From Epiperipatus broadwayi (Eukaryota; Onychophora; Udeonychophora; Euonychophora; Peripatidae), in the NCBI GenBank assembly GCA_028023455.1, contig JAQFVV010006353.1, positions 246,001 through 310,000 of the forward strand: a stretch of DNA of 64,000 bases, in the 5' to 3' direction. The notes beneath the pieces are model-generated. The model saw nothing but the letters and a program-made list of their open reading frames with translations. It made no database searches and was not told the DNA's origin. Position numbers and translations under genes: made by a program. This document shows, piece by piece, positions 13,371 through 25,195 of the stretch (position 1 is the first letter of the stretch; each line of letters begins with the position of its first letter).

Positions 13371-13546
13371 ATATAGAGCTCACAAAACAAACTCTTAACA
13401 AGCTTAGAATATCCCCAACCTCAGACCGTTTTCTGCTACTAATGATTGAATATCCTAGCATCTCAATAAGAATGCCAGTAGCAGAAACCAGTCCGAGGTT
13501 GGGGGTATTCTACTAAGCTTGTTAAGAGTTTGTTTTGCGAGTTCTA
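13371..13546. repeat. family B palindrome, 70-bp arms
   Basis: Arms 13371-13440 and 13477-13546 are near-perfect inverted copies containing AACAAGCTTAGAATA and CCCCAACCTC. The right arm reads GTAGCAGAAACCAGTC then a G-rich strand, matching the 3' half of the family B hammerhead at 25411-25452. The 5' core half is lost (CAATAAGAATGCC instead of CTGANGA). Confidence 0.55.
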
Positions 13547-14110
13547 TATATAACATTATATTCCTATTTTATATTTTCATATTATATTGCCTTTTTTCAG
13601 TTAAGCTAATTTTGATACTATTTACATACAATGCTATGGTAATAATTTTACAGTGTTTTATTTACTCATCTCCTATTTGTTATTCTTTATAAGATTATTT
13701 TTGTTCAAAAGTTTCTAAAATGTTTATGTACTAATGTTTAAATAGAAATTAAGTTTACAATTACAGCAGATTCAAGGTATCCTTGAATTGTAACCTAACA
13801 TTTTCTCACTTATCAAATATTAGAATTAAAATAATTTGGAGAAACAATTAGCTTGGAAAACTGATCGGTTATTTGGAATTGTAATGCAAGTGTTCTAAGG
13901 ACAGCTTCATCAATACCAATCTATTCTAGTGCTTAATACTATACTCCCTGTTGCATATAAACTGCTCATATTTAATTTAAATTCAGCCTTTTGCAGTGGC
14001 TACCCAGACTTTCACATATTTCTCAACAAGAGATAAGTTGCCCAAGAGAAATTTATAATAAGCTGATCTTAAGATCAGTCATCAACTAACTCAACATAAT
14101 TTCACCTCCA

Positions 14111-14332
14111 ATGTTATGCCTCAAATCCAAACTTTTTCCAGGTGTTAAACCAAGAAATCATATTCCAACTAAAGAATTAAGACACAAGAAATATAATTCC
14201 TTGCAAGGTACAATTTCTTCTTCAAACCCAGCAATAAATTTTAACAAACTAGATTTTACCTTTCTAGATGACATTGTAGTCTTATCAACAGATTCAGGAT
14301 CTTTTATGGACAATGCAAATTATCTACTTTAG
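14111..14332 (+). CDS. unrecognised 73-codon open frame, possible exon
   Basis: I do not recognise the product. The frame encodes a polar, Ser/Asn-rich peptide ending in an acidic and hydrophobic segment (DFTFLDDIVVLST...). Its composition looks more protein-like than the surrounding AT-rich shadows. A pyrimidine-rich TTTTTCCAG ending at 14141 could be a splice acceptor, which would make 14142-14332 a terminal exon or a fragment of one. It lies on the same strand as the possible terminal exon at 15244, 0.9 kb downstream. There is no repeat evidence and no domain. A chance open frame remains quite possible. Confidence 0.22.
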   Translation: MLCLKSKLFPGVKPRNHIPTKELRHKKYNSLQGTISSSNPAINFNKLDFTFLDDIVVLSTDSGSFMDNANYLL

Positions 14333-15243
14333 AAATAGAATTATACTGACCAAAATATGAATCGTGAACTATGACTCCTGGCTGGATCTATAAGTTTCTT
14401 TATAAAGTTTAGCAGTCAAAAAAAAAAATCAATCAATATACTAAGTAAAATAACCTTGGAATTCTCATTATATCATATAATTCAATAGAAATCAATGTTA
14501 ATTTTTTTTTATATATTCCAAATTATGGAATTTTTCTTATTTTTTTCTATTCTTATCCATTCCCCATTAATCAAACTATCAAATCATTGTTTTTTAGAAG
14601 ACTGAAATTAAATAGCTGCAACAGAACATTTAGAATCCCCCCCTCCCAAATTTATAATATACGGTTTTCATTTTTCTACAGATTCCACAAATCTGTGTCC
14701 TCTTACGTTTCTATTACTATGACTAAATTTACCACAGCGATTTCAATTGTTTACTAATTCCAGCATTAGTCTCCCAAGACATTTTAAAAGTGTTTGTCTG
14801 ATCAAAAGCATTTTGTACAGTCACATAAAAAACTCTACTTCTTCATCACAATGATGATATTGGATGTAAACGGAACTATCTGCATTAGCCCCATTAGATT
14901 TTTATTTTACTTTTTAGATCAGAATGATTTATTACATTGATCATTATATTAGTGAGGAGAAAGATATCCTATTAGATTTTAAGTAGCCTTTAGTCATAGC
15001 TCTGTAACATATTAATTGTATAATTGGTTACTGTAACGAAGAAATCTTATCTATATATACATTCTTCAATCAAAGGCAGAGTCGATAATCAATGCAAGTG
15101 TTTGGTCAATATAATAAAACATAATTATAAAAAGTATAGGTTGCTATTGCTTGTCATCTCATATTTAAAGATATATGACAAACTTTAAGCAATTGATATT
15201 TGGGTCTACTTATATATTTATTTAACTTTTACATATATTTCAG

Positions 15244-15600
15244 GAACTCTCAAAACCAGATACCAAACTAGCCCCACCTCCACTCCTCACAGATACCTGG
15301 GCAATCCTCCAACTCCCACCCACTCAGTCTCTGTCACAGGACTCATCCATATGAATACTTGTGACCCATGCAGTCGCTCGCTCAATGAGGACGTGCGTCT
15401 CGGACTTGCAACCAAAGGCTATCCTTGGCCTGGACTATACACCACTTCCACATCCCTTTTTATTTATCCTGCCCCTTTCACCATGTTGCTCCTAAATTTC
15501 ATTTTACCATGTAATCACTTCTTTGTAAATCTTTTTCTTAACTGTATTTGTACCTATTTTTTTTTTATGAATAAACTTCATCACTGAGAAAAAAGAATAA
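15244..15600 (+). CDS. candidate terminal exon with 3' UTR and poly(A) signal
   Basis: A pyrimidine-rich acceptor (TTTTACATATATTTCAG, ending 15243) precedes a block that is clearly richer in G+C than its surroundings. Two frames are open from the acceptor. One gives 36 codons (ELSKPDTKLAPPPLL..., stop at 15352). The other gives 114 codons to 15587 but becomes a low-quality Phe-rich stretch at its end, so the shorter frame with a ~220-bp 3' UTR seems more natural. An AATAAA signal lies at 15570-15575. I recognise no domain, so the product is unknown. It would be the last exon of a plus-strand gene whose earlier exons lie upstream. A processed or transposed transcript fragment is the main alternative. 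Confidence 0.42.
15570..15575 (+). terminator. AATAAA polyadenylation signal
   Basis: Canonical hexamer near the 3' end of the G+C-richer block at 15244-15600, after a T run and followed by A-rich sequence. It is meaningful only if the exon call is right. Confidence 0.35.
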
Positions 15601-16219
15601 ATGAAACTATATCAAACTACTTGACAATTATAGGTAAATGTAACCCACAAAAAAAAAGCCTTAAAAAGAAAGTGAGAAATGCTTAAAAAAATAGTGCACG
15701 GGCAGTGGAAGATCAGGACAAAAAATGAGGACTGCTGCATTAAGTTTTTCCAGCAATTTTCAGAAAATTGAATACGTTATTTTTAATAGTAACATTTGCT
15801 TTCGTATGAATAAATTAATCATTATTCAGATGGCTATGTTTGCATAGAAAATATTTGAAATATCAAAAAAAAAAAAATCCAGGCATTTCCAATTAGCTTG
15901 CAAATACATGGTTAGAAATGCAAAATCCAAAACCTTTTTTAAAATTGAAATAAAAATACAGATGAAGACAATAAAATATTGTTTCTTCTGACCAATTATA
16001 TAAGATAGACTTTAAAGTAATAAGCCATTTTTGATTATATAGATAATCAAGCCAAAACAAAATTTAACTTTTAAATTACTGAATTAATTTATAACACAAA
16101 GATACCATTATCTATCATATTCACAGCCCAATCCGAACAAATAGGAATTAATAATGTAGAACGCATTTATGTTAGTAGTAAATATCAAACAGACATAGCT
16201 TAATGTATATAAAATTCAA

Positions 16220-16990
16220 AAGGAAGTCAACTAACTACACTGTAAGCTATGGATAAACCATACTTTTATATCACCAAACAATAAAGTGAATCTAGCTATC
16301 CTTTAAACTTTCCATCATCCTTTATCTATTGTCATTGCTATAAATATGTAAATAAAGAGTGCAAATTATGTATTAGCTTGATTTAAATATGTAATAAATC
16401 ATTTCGAAATTGCAATTGTGAAACTGATTTAACTGAACTTAGATGTAAAGATTATTAAAAATGCTACTGCCTCTATTTTTGGTTTCAAAATTGTAATTTT
16501 GAAATGATTTTTGACCATATTTAAATCAGACTAACATACAATTTCCAATCTTTAAATGAAAGCTTATTTAGTAATGTCAGAAAATAAACACAATAATTGA
16601 AAGCTTAAAGAATTAATTCCATTTTTTATTGTTTGGAAGACGAGTCTTGTTTACCAATCACTTACACGAGGGTTACTTTACATTCGTTTGAATTTCATAT
16701 TTATTATGCTATGCCTATTTGATATTTACAAATTTAAATTAATTAAGGTTATATATAAAGGCTTGTAAAAATGAGACTCTCTGGATTCATAATTATAATT
16801 TCAAAATGATTTATGCCATATTTAAATCAAACTGTTACATAATTTCCAGTCTGTATTTGCAGCAATATCAACAAACAAGAGCTTATAATGATCAAAAATG
16901 TAAAGGATAGGTAAATTCATTCTATTCTTTATTGTTTGGTGATGTTCATCCATAGTTTATGGAAAAGTTAACTTTTATTTGAATTTTATC
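16220..16990. repeat. old imperfect inverted-repeat element
   Basis: TCACCAAACAATAAAG near 16271, with CTATCC 3' of it, matches the inverse of CTTTATTGTTTGGTGATG near 16928. Inside, an ATTTAAAT / TTTTGAAATGATTT motif recurs in both orientations near 16382, 16495 and 16800. The arms are diverged, consistent with an old foldback or MITE-type element of ~750 bp. No reading frame. Confidence 0.4.
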
Positions 16991-17489
16991 TTAGTAATGC
17001 ATATCTTTCTTGGAGTTAACAAATAGTGTGGAGCCACAAAACTACACTGAATCTAATTACATGACTTCAATTATATGGTATCTACAGAAAAATGTAAATA
17101 AACAAACAAACAAACAAAAAAAATAAACAAATTTTATGGTTTATGATATTTGGCAATCATTTTTCCTTCTTTAAGCGTTATAGACAATCATATTGAAAAA
17201 AAAAAGTAAACATTATAAATAATTTTACATTACACCTTTAGCCACTTTTCCATCTCAAAACACCGTAATGACAATATCTATTCATAAAATTTCTTTATGT
17301 TGAAGTCATGAGTATTTTATTCTTCATTTATTATCCTTTCCAAATTTGATGTATAGTATTTCACATGATAAAATATTTTCTAAGAGTAATGCCAAAAGTT
17401 TTACTAAATTTTAAAATATGCTTAAAGTTAATACTCATTTAAAAACATTAAAGTAATTAGAGCTTGTAATTTCTTGATAAAGACATTAG

Positions 17490-17705
17490 TTTATGTAAAT
17501 AAGCATTTATTTTATATAGCGCATGTTTATAAATTATAATACATTAAAGATCAGCCTGTCAAGCTATTGTGCATGCGCTTTTTACGAGTGTTAATAATAC
17601 ATGAATACTTTGACTTCCAACACAAGATATAGTATTTAGGAAAGAATAAATGAATCCACTTATTCTATCCAACCCAAATGCTTATATATATGTTTCTGTA
17701 CGAGA
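17490..17705 (+). repeat. family E dispersed repeat, copy 1
   Basis: Collinear with 24235-24440. Shared blocks include TTTATTTTATATAGC, GCATGCGCTTT, TGAATACT, CTTCCAACACAAGATA and ATCCAACCCAAATG. Divergence and small gaps indicate an old family. Origin unknown. Confidence 0.5.
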
Positions 17706-17709
17706 AAAA

Positions 17710-20700
17710 TTATTGATAAAAAAAGAATTTGCCCAGAATGTATTTAATAACAAAGAAAATTTGACATATTACTATTTATTTTATTTTAAAATAATAATAG
17801 TTAGTTTTTTCCCCTTATTCTTAGTGCTCCAGTGAATGCATGAGTGAATATACAGTCGTAAAATATATATAAATGTGCCCCTTCATTTTATTATTAAAAC
17901 TGTATTATTTTTTAAAATTTTATTTGCACTAATCTTCATTTATATATATGCACACCATACATATTAAAAAGCATCATATACATGCTGAAAAGTACTTATT
18001 ATACATTTGCAGTTCAAAAAATAATATGTATTCTATTCTAATAAATGTTTATTACCAAAATGTGAGCTATTATATGCTATATACATTTGGCTTTGAGGGA
18101 ACTTGGAATAAAATATAGTGTAGTTTACAGTTCTACTAGATAACATTTGTATTCTTAATTTTTTTCTATCTAATCTAAATAATCAAGTGAACATCAAGTT
18201 ATAACAATTAATCACTGTACTCATATAGCAGGACATCAATACAACTTCATTAGAAGCCCAGAATTAATTATTGATGATTCCACAGCTGACACGCATATAT
18301 ACTTATAAACATAAGCGTCTAAAATAATTTTAACTAGTTTATCTCTGGTTGTTTTATTAAAATATATATAACATTCTAAATGTATATCTGCAAAGTTCTG
18401 ATGAAGACTAATAAGCTGTTGAAACTGGTCAATTATTGTGAAAATAGTATAATAAAGAATTGCATTGTACAAAATGTTTGTTACCATTATTTATTCATAT
18501 TAATAATAAATTTTCTTACTGAATTTTTGCACATTACTGTATATTTTGAAAATTCTGATATGTTGGAGAAATTCTAAATTACAATTGCCTTTCAACACAT
18601 AAATTGCAATCTAAACTATATGAAATTTTGTCAAGAGAGAGAAAAAAAAATGCTGATTAATATTATCAATAAAAATATTTTCCCTAATTTTTTTTGTGAA
18701 GATTTATTAATTTTAAAACTTAATTCATTAACTTTTTGTACAATTTTCAAAAAAATGATGTTATTTATTTAAAATTAAAACTTACTTTTGCATCATTACT
18801 AATATAAATTCTATTTTCATTCCTAACAGATTTAATGGTAACTGATTACATATCTTCTTTGGATTAGCTTTTATAGATTTACACCTATTAACTGATATAT
18901 ATTTTCATTTTTCAGATTATTTTTACTAATAAATCTTATATATGTAACAAACAAAATCTGAACAATTTTAGTTTTTTTAAAAAAAAATCAAGTATGATCA
19001 CCAATATTTGAAATATAATATTCTGGATAAATGGATTTCAGTGACAATTATTTAATATTAGAGCTTATAGAATAAATATATATACTTAACCTTTTCCAAG
19101 TTTTTAAAATGACTAATGCATCAGTAATTTATACTGTTCTAGTTTTAAAGTGCATGATAACTACATTTTCTAAATTCACTCTTTGATAATTTACAACAGC
19201 ACGTTATTTCTCCAAGCAACAATTTAATATATCACACATCAGATTTTCTTTAATTTCGATGAATAATGAAATGAAGTGTAAGATCATATGACAATTACTG
19301 CAATACATATGGAAAGTTTTTTTTTCAATTCATTAATAAAGAGCCCTTATTATAGTAAAATCAAAGATGTAAAACTTTTCCTACCTTTTGCGCTAGATAT
19401 TACAAAAGTATATGTTAGCAAAAACCGATATATGTATAGCAATTAAATTTTGAATGAACATTACTGCTGACTAAAAATAGACGAAGAAAAGCAATTGCCT
19501 TCCTTTAATTTTTTTTTTCATTTATAAAACTATTCATTTTCTGAACATATGTAACCAAGTTGATTCTTGATTACTTGCTAAAAATTTGTGTCAACAATAG
19601 CATGCATTAATACTTTAACTCTGAAATAACATATATTAAGATTATAGTATAAGTTTGGGAAACTAAAGGTGCTATAACTATATATTTCCAATATCTATTG
19701 CTCACACATCTGTTGTAATACTAAAATCTATATTGTGTTTAATCTTTCTTCATATATGATTAATATCTCCTGGCATATACACTTTATTTCAATCCCCTAT
19801 ATTGTTTCTACAAATAATTTTTATCTTTTCTTAAAAGTTTTGACTGACAAGCAAGGACCTCATCAGAACTATATAGAAACAAAAATATATTGTTCTTAAA
19901 ACCCCTAAAGTCTTTTTCTTATTATCATTCATTGCAGCAATAATTTTGCCTTGCTTTTTTCAATTTTTTTTTTTGTCCTATAAGTAATGTTTATAAAGGC
20001 AGCAATGATATAGAATGATAGTTATTCAAACTCCAACAGGAGAAAGCAAACATAAACTCATTTAATATGTTGGAAAATTTTATAAATGCCATTCATATGA
20101 TCATCAAGAAGTCCTAAAATACATAATTTACTTCTTTCAAATGAGTAGAAACATATTTGATTAATTTAACTGATATCTATATACATTAATTACAAAATTA
20201 TTGTGCATTGCGAAATATCCAACATCAAATTATACTTCAAATTGATTAATTATTAAGGCTGTACAATTAATACCAATAAATACGAGTTTTATATTATCCT
20301 TCATTCAAAATATTTCCTTTCTCAATTTCATAGCTACTAATATATGTAATTTTTTATCACTTGAAATTTTTGGTTTTATATCATTAAACAAAACCAGATT
20401 AAGTGTTAAAACTATCATTTTCCAGCAATTTCTAGAGATTTAAAAAAAACTCATATATAATCATTTCGCTATTTTTCGATATTGTTAAATTAGATAACTC
20501 GTTAGGACTAGAGCTAAACTAAACAAGTTTGACTTTCACACATATTTAATTAAGAAAGATGATGGAAATAGTCCAACATATTATCACATTTAAAAAATAT
20601 CACAAACTTTCAAAAAAACTTTAACGGAATTTTACGTTCTATTGCGACCCATAAATCTTTATTTTGTTTGAAGGCTAAAGATTAAAATCATTACAATAAA

Positions 20701-21175
20701 TGAACAATGGAAAGCAACAAAATAATAAAATACGCTACAGAACTTTAGAGCAGCAAATAGTCAAAAGGTTTTAACACAACACACCATGGACAAAATACCT
20801 ATATCATTTGGGGCCTACGTAGACACACAAAAAGTTAAACTAACATACATAAAAAATTAATAAGTAATGTAAATTAAAATCTCTAGTTTTAAAATGAACC
20901 TATTGTAACTGTGTTATTTCTAAATATTAATTTAATATTGGAAATTATGAATTTTTCTCAGTGGATAACGTAGAATAACATCTACAATGATAGTATCTTC
21001 ATGCCAGTACACTAAATAGAAATGTACCAAAGCAATTTATGCGTAATAAATAACTTATAATTTTTATGAATAAAAAAAACTATTTGATTATCTTACAATA
21101 ACAATTGCCTCAAAATTATAAACTACGTAAATTATTTCGGAAATTTTTCAAGTTAAAACTTGCCTAAACAAAGTT
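17710..21175. other. mostly gene-free AT-rich stretch with two PLE-tail-like motifs
   Basis: No exon was found. At 18397 (+) CTGATGAAGACTAATAAGC...GAAACTGG, and near 19845-19875 (-) CTGATGAGGTCC...CAGTCAAAAC, resemble the hairpin tails of Penelope-like elements, but without surrounding coding sequence. Confidence 0.4.
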
Positions 21176-21480
21176 TAATAACGAACGAAATAAAAATTTC
21201 AACGTTTTCAACAACCGTTTTGATTGGTCAATATTATTTGCACGTGACATAGGTTTTTTTTTAATTTTATTTTTCACCTCTAATTTAGTACAACGTGCTT
21301 TAACTTTGTAACTGCAAGCCGAAGTAGAAATTGTCAGTATTTTTTTTGTTGTTGTTGTTCGTTCTTTTTCTTCCTGACTTTATTATAATTGCATAATGGA
21401 CCTCATACTTCGGCTCACGAGTTTTAGATTATTGGTTATGTCTAATTTTCTTTAGTTCAATTATTTTAATTTACATCAAA
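21176..21480 (+). promoter_or_regulatory. probable MYLIP promoter and 5' UTR
   Basis: This block directly precedes the MYLIP start codon. It has an inverted CCAAT box (GATTGGTCAAT near 21222), a CACGTG E-box (21241) and many more CpG dinucleotides than the neighbouring DNA (aacgaacg, caacgt, gccgaag, ttcggctcacgag). There is no canonical TATA box at a convincing distance. The CpG density suggests a housekeeping-type, low-methylation promoter. The transcription start cannot be placed from sequence alone. Confidence 0.5.
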
Positions 21481-21567
21481 ATGTTATTTTTAATCAGTCA
21501 ACCCAACTGTGTAGTATTAGAAATTGAAGTCGATCGTAAAGCAACGGGTCAAGAATGCCTTACTAAG
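21481..21567 (+). CDS. first coding exon of a MYLIP/Idol (Dnr1)-type E3 ubiquitin ligase, partial
   Basis: 29 codons from ATG to the splice junction encode the start of a FERM F1 lobe: MLFLISQPNCVVLEIEV then DRKATGQECL and TK. Vertebrate MYLIP and fly Dnr1 share this pattern: a short Met-Leu/Trp beta strand ending in a Pro, a second strand with alternating hydrophobics, then K-A-(T/N)-G-(Q/E)-(D/E)-C-L. In the family this N-terminus leads into a three-lobed FERM domain that binds membrane receptors, and a C-terminal RING domain that recruits E2 enzymes. Vertebrate MYLIP promotes LDL-receptor-family degradation; Dnr1 acts in apoptosis and immune signalling. The frame is closed by a phase-0 donor (AAG|GTAAAT at 21568). 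An in-frame stop lies ~100 bp upstream, so this ATG is the likely start. No later FERM or RING exon was recognised up to 64 kb, so intron 1 is probably very long or the gene continues outside. Confidence 0.85.
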
Positions 21568-21573
21568 GTAAAT
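21568..21573 (+). other. splice donor of MYLIP exon 1
   Basis: AAG|GTAAAT fits the consensus 5' splice site and keeps phase 0 after the Lys codon, just before the position where the family continues with Val-Cys. Confidence 0.75.
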
Positions 21574-21899
21574 CTGTCAAAAAATATTCTTAATACAGTT
21601 ATAAGTAATACACTAAGTTGATTTACAATAGATTTTACGAATTTTTAATATTAAAAAAAAAGTTTATTATTTTAGATATTTCCGATGCATATATATTATA
21701 AATTTATTCTCAAAGTATATACTATATACGGCTTTAAAATGTATACATTTGTGTACTACATACGGCTTTAAAAATTACTGTTTATTGTCTTAATTTTTAT
21801 TTTACAATTAAAATTTTAATTTCTTTGTGTTTTTATTAAAATGTAAATATACTAATTTTTTTTCATCGATTTATTGCATATGTTTTGCCTTATGCTTAT

Positions 21900-22075
21900 T
21901 ATTTATAAAAAAATATTCAATTTTTGGTTTTGGATTATGGTCGAAGTAGCTATAATCGAGAACAAAGGTAAGTATGTGGCCATTTTTGTTGAACTCAATC
22001 AGCTGGTTATCAGCTGGAGTGCGTTTTAAGATGGCGCCTAACATCTTAGTGATGTCACTTGAAATTGCGTTTACT
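21900..22075 (+). promoter_or_regulatory. possible alternative first exon or control block in intron 1
   Basis: A perfect donor-like AAAG|GTAAGT lies at 21968. About 60 bp further is AAGATGGCGCC, close to the YY1 site common at animal transcription starts, then TGATGTCACTT. CpGs (gtcgaag, atcgag, gtgcg, ggcgcc) are again denser than the background. This could be an alternative non-coding first exon or an enhancer. The translated frames upstream of the donor show nothing familiar. Confidence 0.3.
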
Positions 22076-22079
22076 CTCT

Positions 22080-23335
22080 TTGTTATATAAATTTTTCTTT
22101 ACTGTGTAGTGTGTAACTAGAAAATAAAAAACTGCAATTTTTTCCTCCCCACATGATTATGGTTTACTGTAAAATTATACTTCAAATTGAAAATAAGTTT
22201 GTATTCTGTAACTGTTTGCATAATAATTTCAATTGTTTAATTTAATAATTATTTTCAGATATTTTTAGAATTGTTGTAAAAAGTACATAAAATATAATTT
22301 TGTCAAAAATATTGAATAATATTTATAAATGCATTACTTATATTTAAGATTTTTTAAGTAAAAAATGTACACGGATTTTTTTTTTTTCGTCATCCCAATA
22401 AAATATACGATTTCAGTTGTAATTTTGACATCCGTTATTAATATTAGCTATCATTAATGTACTGTAAGATCAATTTGGCTGGCTTAATAAAACAATTAAA
22501 TGTTTTGGTTTTACCCGGAGAAAAACAAAAGAGACGATTCAGATGCTGTTTCTCTTTGTTCTTAATTGTCTAAAAGCATTCACCACTAATTGTTGAGAAA
22601 GTAAAAAAGGAAATTACAGATTAACCGAGCAGTCAAATATTATATTTTTATCAGCAGAACCTAGGTTAACTTATCCACAATAATTATTAGTTATCATATT
22701 ATGTGATACCCAACAAATGCACTTGTTTATTTACTTTATTTTTTAACGAATATAGTTGACAGGAAGAATAAGGTTAATGTATGATTTCCTAATATTCATG
22801 TATGCATAGAGTCATATAGAAACATTGTGAACTTTGTAAACTTATAAACATTATATGTTATCAGTAACAATTTATGTTAGTAAGTTATTGTTATTTTTGT
22901 TTGACCCTTCTAAAATAAGAATTTACAGAATCCAATCTGTTTTTATTATTCTTCCAGTACTATCTTTGATAAGATTACACATAAACATGCTATTTGGTTC
23001 ACTATTCTCTGTTATATTTCTTTTTGATTTATTTGATATAGCCCTATGAAATCAAGTGCACTTAGTCTCGCTAAACAAATACATTGTGTGTGTCTGTTAA
23101 GAATTGCCATATTAAATATAAGTGAACTTATTCATCTGTCCAATCTATTTTTAAATTTATTTCAGTATATTAAATATTACTTGGCTTGATTAAAAATCAT
23201 AAAATGTATCAATTGTGAAACTAACTTCAGTGCATTTTGATTTTTTAAAAAAGTTAAGACTCCAAATATCGCTCCAAATTAACTAGTAAAATGTTATCTA
23301 AATACAGTTTGTACAACTTACTTCAAACACAATAG
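22080..23335. other. gene-free AT-rich stretch, probably MYLIP intron
   Basis: No exon or repeat could be supported; the open frames here are chance. Confidence 0.45.
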
Positions 23336-23339
23336 CAAG

Positions 23340-24125
23340 AAAGTTTTATTGTATACATACACACACAATCTGATGTTTCGACTATCCTGCAATCTTCCTT
23401 AGAGCTATAATGATTATATAAAATATAAAAATAATATGATTCTATAATTGTTTTGCACACACAATGAAGCTTAAAAATAAAATTTAATAAAATATCTGAG
23501 TGCTTTCGGGAAATATATAATCCCTTGTTCACAGATTTAAGTTTAATGAAAAAATATATATTATGCACATGCTATGCAAACATATTTAAACCTACGTGTG
23601 TCATTCAGAAAGTCCAATTTCTTGAAAAAGCAAGCTTCTCTTTGATTAATTGCTGTAGGATCGCTTGCTATGTAGCAAGCTTTAACCTTTCTTTTTGTAT
23701 CATTTCTCTCAGTACAAACAATGCTCACTGCTAATGGTTGAAAAATGTGGCAAATAGTTTTCTCATGTTCTACAAATATTGAATTACCCTGTGCTTTTGT
23801 TTTTGTCCTATTATATAAATATTTATGGTGAGATAATCTGGTTACAATATTTGCCTTGGTTTCACCATAATATGAAGCATGGCAATTATTGTGGAGGCAT
23901 GTAATTTTATATACAACATGCTTTTTCATTTCAAGAAAATGGATTTTGTGAGTGATGCATGTAGGTTTAAATATGTTTGCATAGTATGTGCACAATACAT
24001 ATTTTTTCATTAAACTTAACTCTGTGAATATGGGATTACATATTTCCCGAAAGCGCTCAGATAATATTTTATTAAATTTTATTTTTAAGCTTCATTGTCT
24101 GTATGTAAAACACAGAATTATATTT
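23340..24125 (-). pseudogene. decayed Penelope-like element 3' end with GIY-YIG domain
   Basis: The minus-strand frame 24010-23561 contains HVVYKITCLHNN, then ASYYGETKANIVTRLSHH, and later RKVKACYIASDPTAINQ. These are the GIY, YIG, Arg and Glu/Asn blocks of a Penelope-type GIY-YIG endonuclease, with Cys residues between GIY and YIG as in PLEs. Downstream on the minus strand (23370-23410) a tail GATAGTCGAAACATC resembles PLE ends elsewhere in the window. The 5' end of the frame is artificial: 23455-23640 and 23925-24110 are inverted copies of ~180 bp. The first ~27 residues are therefore antisense to the end of the element. Same inverted-duplication architecture as 27054-32094, but older. Confidence 0.6.
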
Positions 24126-24234
24126 TAGCATTGAAGTAAAACTTTATTTATTTATATGATAAAAAAATATTCACTATAAAAAAATACATAAAGTATAATA
24201 AAATGTATTAAACATAATATAACTAAAATAAATA

Positions 24235-24440
24235 TATGTAAATGAGATATTTATTTTATATAGCACTATGTTTTATAAACTGTAATAGTAATAATAAGCT
24301 ACTAAGCTAATGCACATGCGCTTTGTAGATTTTTAATTATAAATGAATACTCTCACTTCCAAACACAAGATAAAGTCTTCGTGAAAAGGTAGAAAGAATC
24401 CATCTATCCTTTCAATCCAAATGTTTATGTATGATAAATG
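24235..24440 (+). repeat. family E dispersed repeat, copy 2
   Basis: Collinear with 17490-17705 in the same orientation (TTTATTTTATATAGCACTATG, GCACATGCGCTTT, CTTCCAAACACAAGATA). It starts ~110 bp beyond the PLE relic. Confidence 0.5.
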
Positions 24441-24509
24441 GAATTAAAAACAAATAAAATAATTGAGTTGATATAAAATAAAATGTGCATTAAATTATAT
24501 AAGAAACTT

Positions 24510-24775
24510 GAATGCAGACGTTCAAGGTCCCTTCAGATATCCATTCTATCTTGTACAACCGATACATATGTCTACACACATGTAAAAAGGATAAATGATC
24601 TCCAATGTACATATTTTATGTTGAACCAGCATTCGTCAGATGGTCCAGATTATCAGATGAATGCTGGTTCAACACGGAATACATCTATTGGAGATCATCT
24701 TTTTCACGTGTGTGGTATGAGATAGAGTGAATAGCTGAAGGGAGCTTGAAAATCTGTATTCAAGTCCCTTATCTA
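24510..24775. repeat. family C hammerhead palindrome, decayed
   Basis: An inverted pair: left arm with GATCTCCAATGTACATA and GAACCAGCATTCGTCAG, right arm with GAATGCTGGTTCAACAC and ATTGGAGATC. On the minus strand the core reads CTGACGA, stem II ATGCTG/CAACAT, then AAAA instead of GAAA. On the plus strand it is CAGATGA and GGAA. Both cores are mutated. The outer edges (GGTCCCTTCAGATA; GTATTCAAGTCCC) correspond to the tRNA-like edges of the other copies. Confidence 0.55.
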
Positions 24776-25195
24776 ATTACATGTAAAATTCCAAGTATAT
24801 AAACGATACTTTGATATGAAGTAGATCAAAAAGGTAGTTTTAATTTTATCCAATTATTTAAAAAAAAAACAAGTTAGTAATATCTAAATTGTTTGTGTTT
24901 GTATGAATGTATACATGTAAATACAACTATGTTCAAGCCGTGTGAGTTAGCTGTAACATGGTTTGTGCTGGCATGTGTTTTACTTAAAGTCTAAAAGTAA
25001 ATATGTTCCTTAATAGCATTAGTGGTAAGGTATCAAGTGCTTGATCAAGGGGTCCTCAGGCCAGTTCTGTTCTGGCACTTTCGGTGCTCAAACTCTCAAA
25101 CAATAAAGCCCTTCTATTATTTATTTATTTTTAATATGCATATACACTGTATGGCTATTTAAGTTAGATAGCTGGATTTGAAGACATATGGATGT

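Noticed and set aside
14000-15600. Additional upstream exon near 13980-14040 (after a TTTTGCAG acceptor)
   Set aside because: Only ~15 open codons and no convincing donor; not enough to call.
23561-23640. N- and C-terminal extensions of the 149-codon GIY-YIG frame
   Set aside because: Both ends lie in the inverted arms and are sense/antisense versions of each other, so only the centre is true PLE coding sequence.
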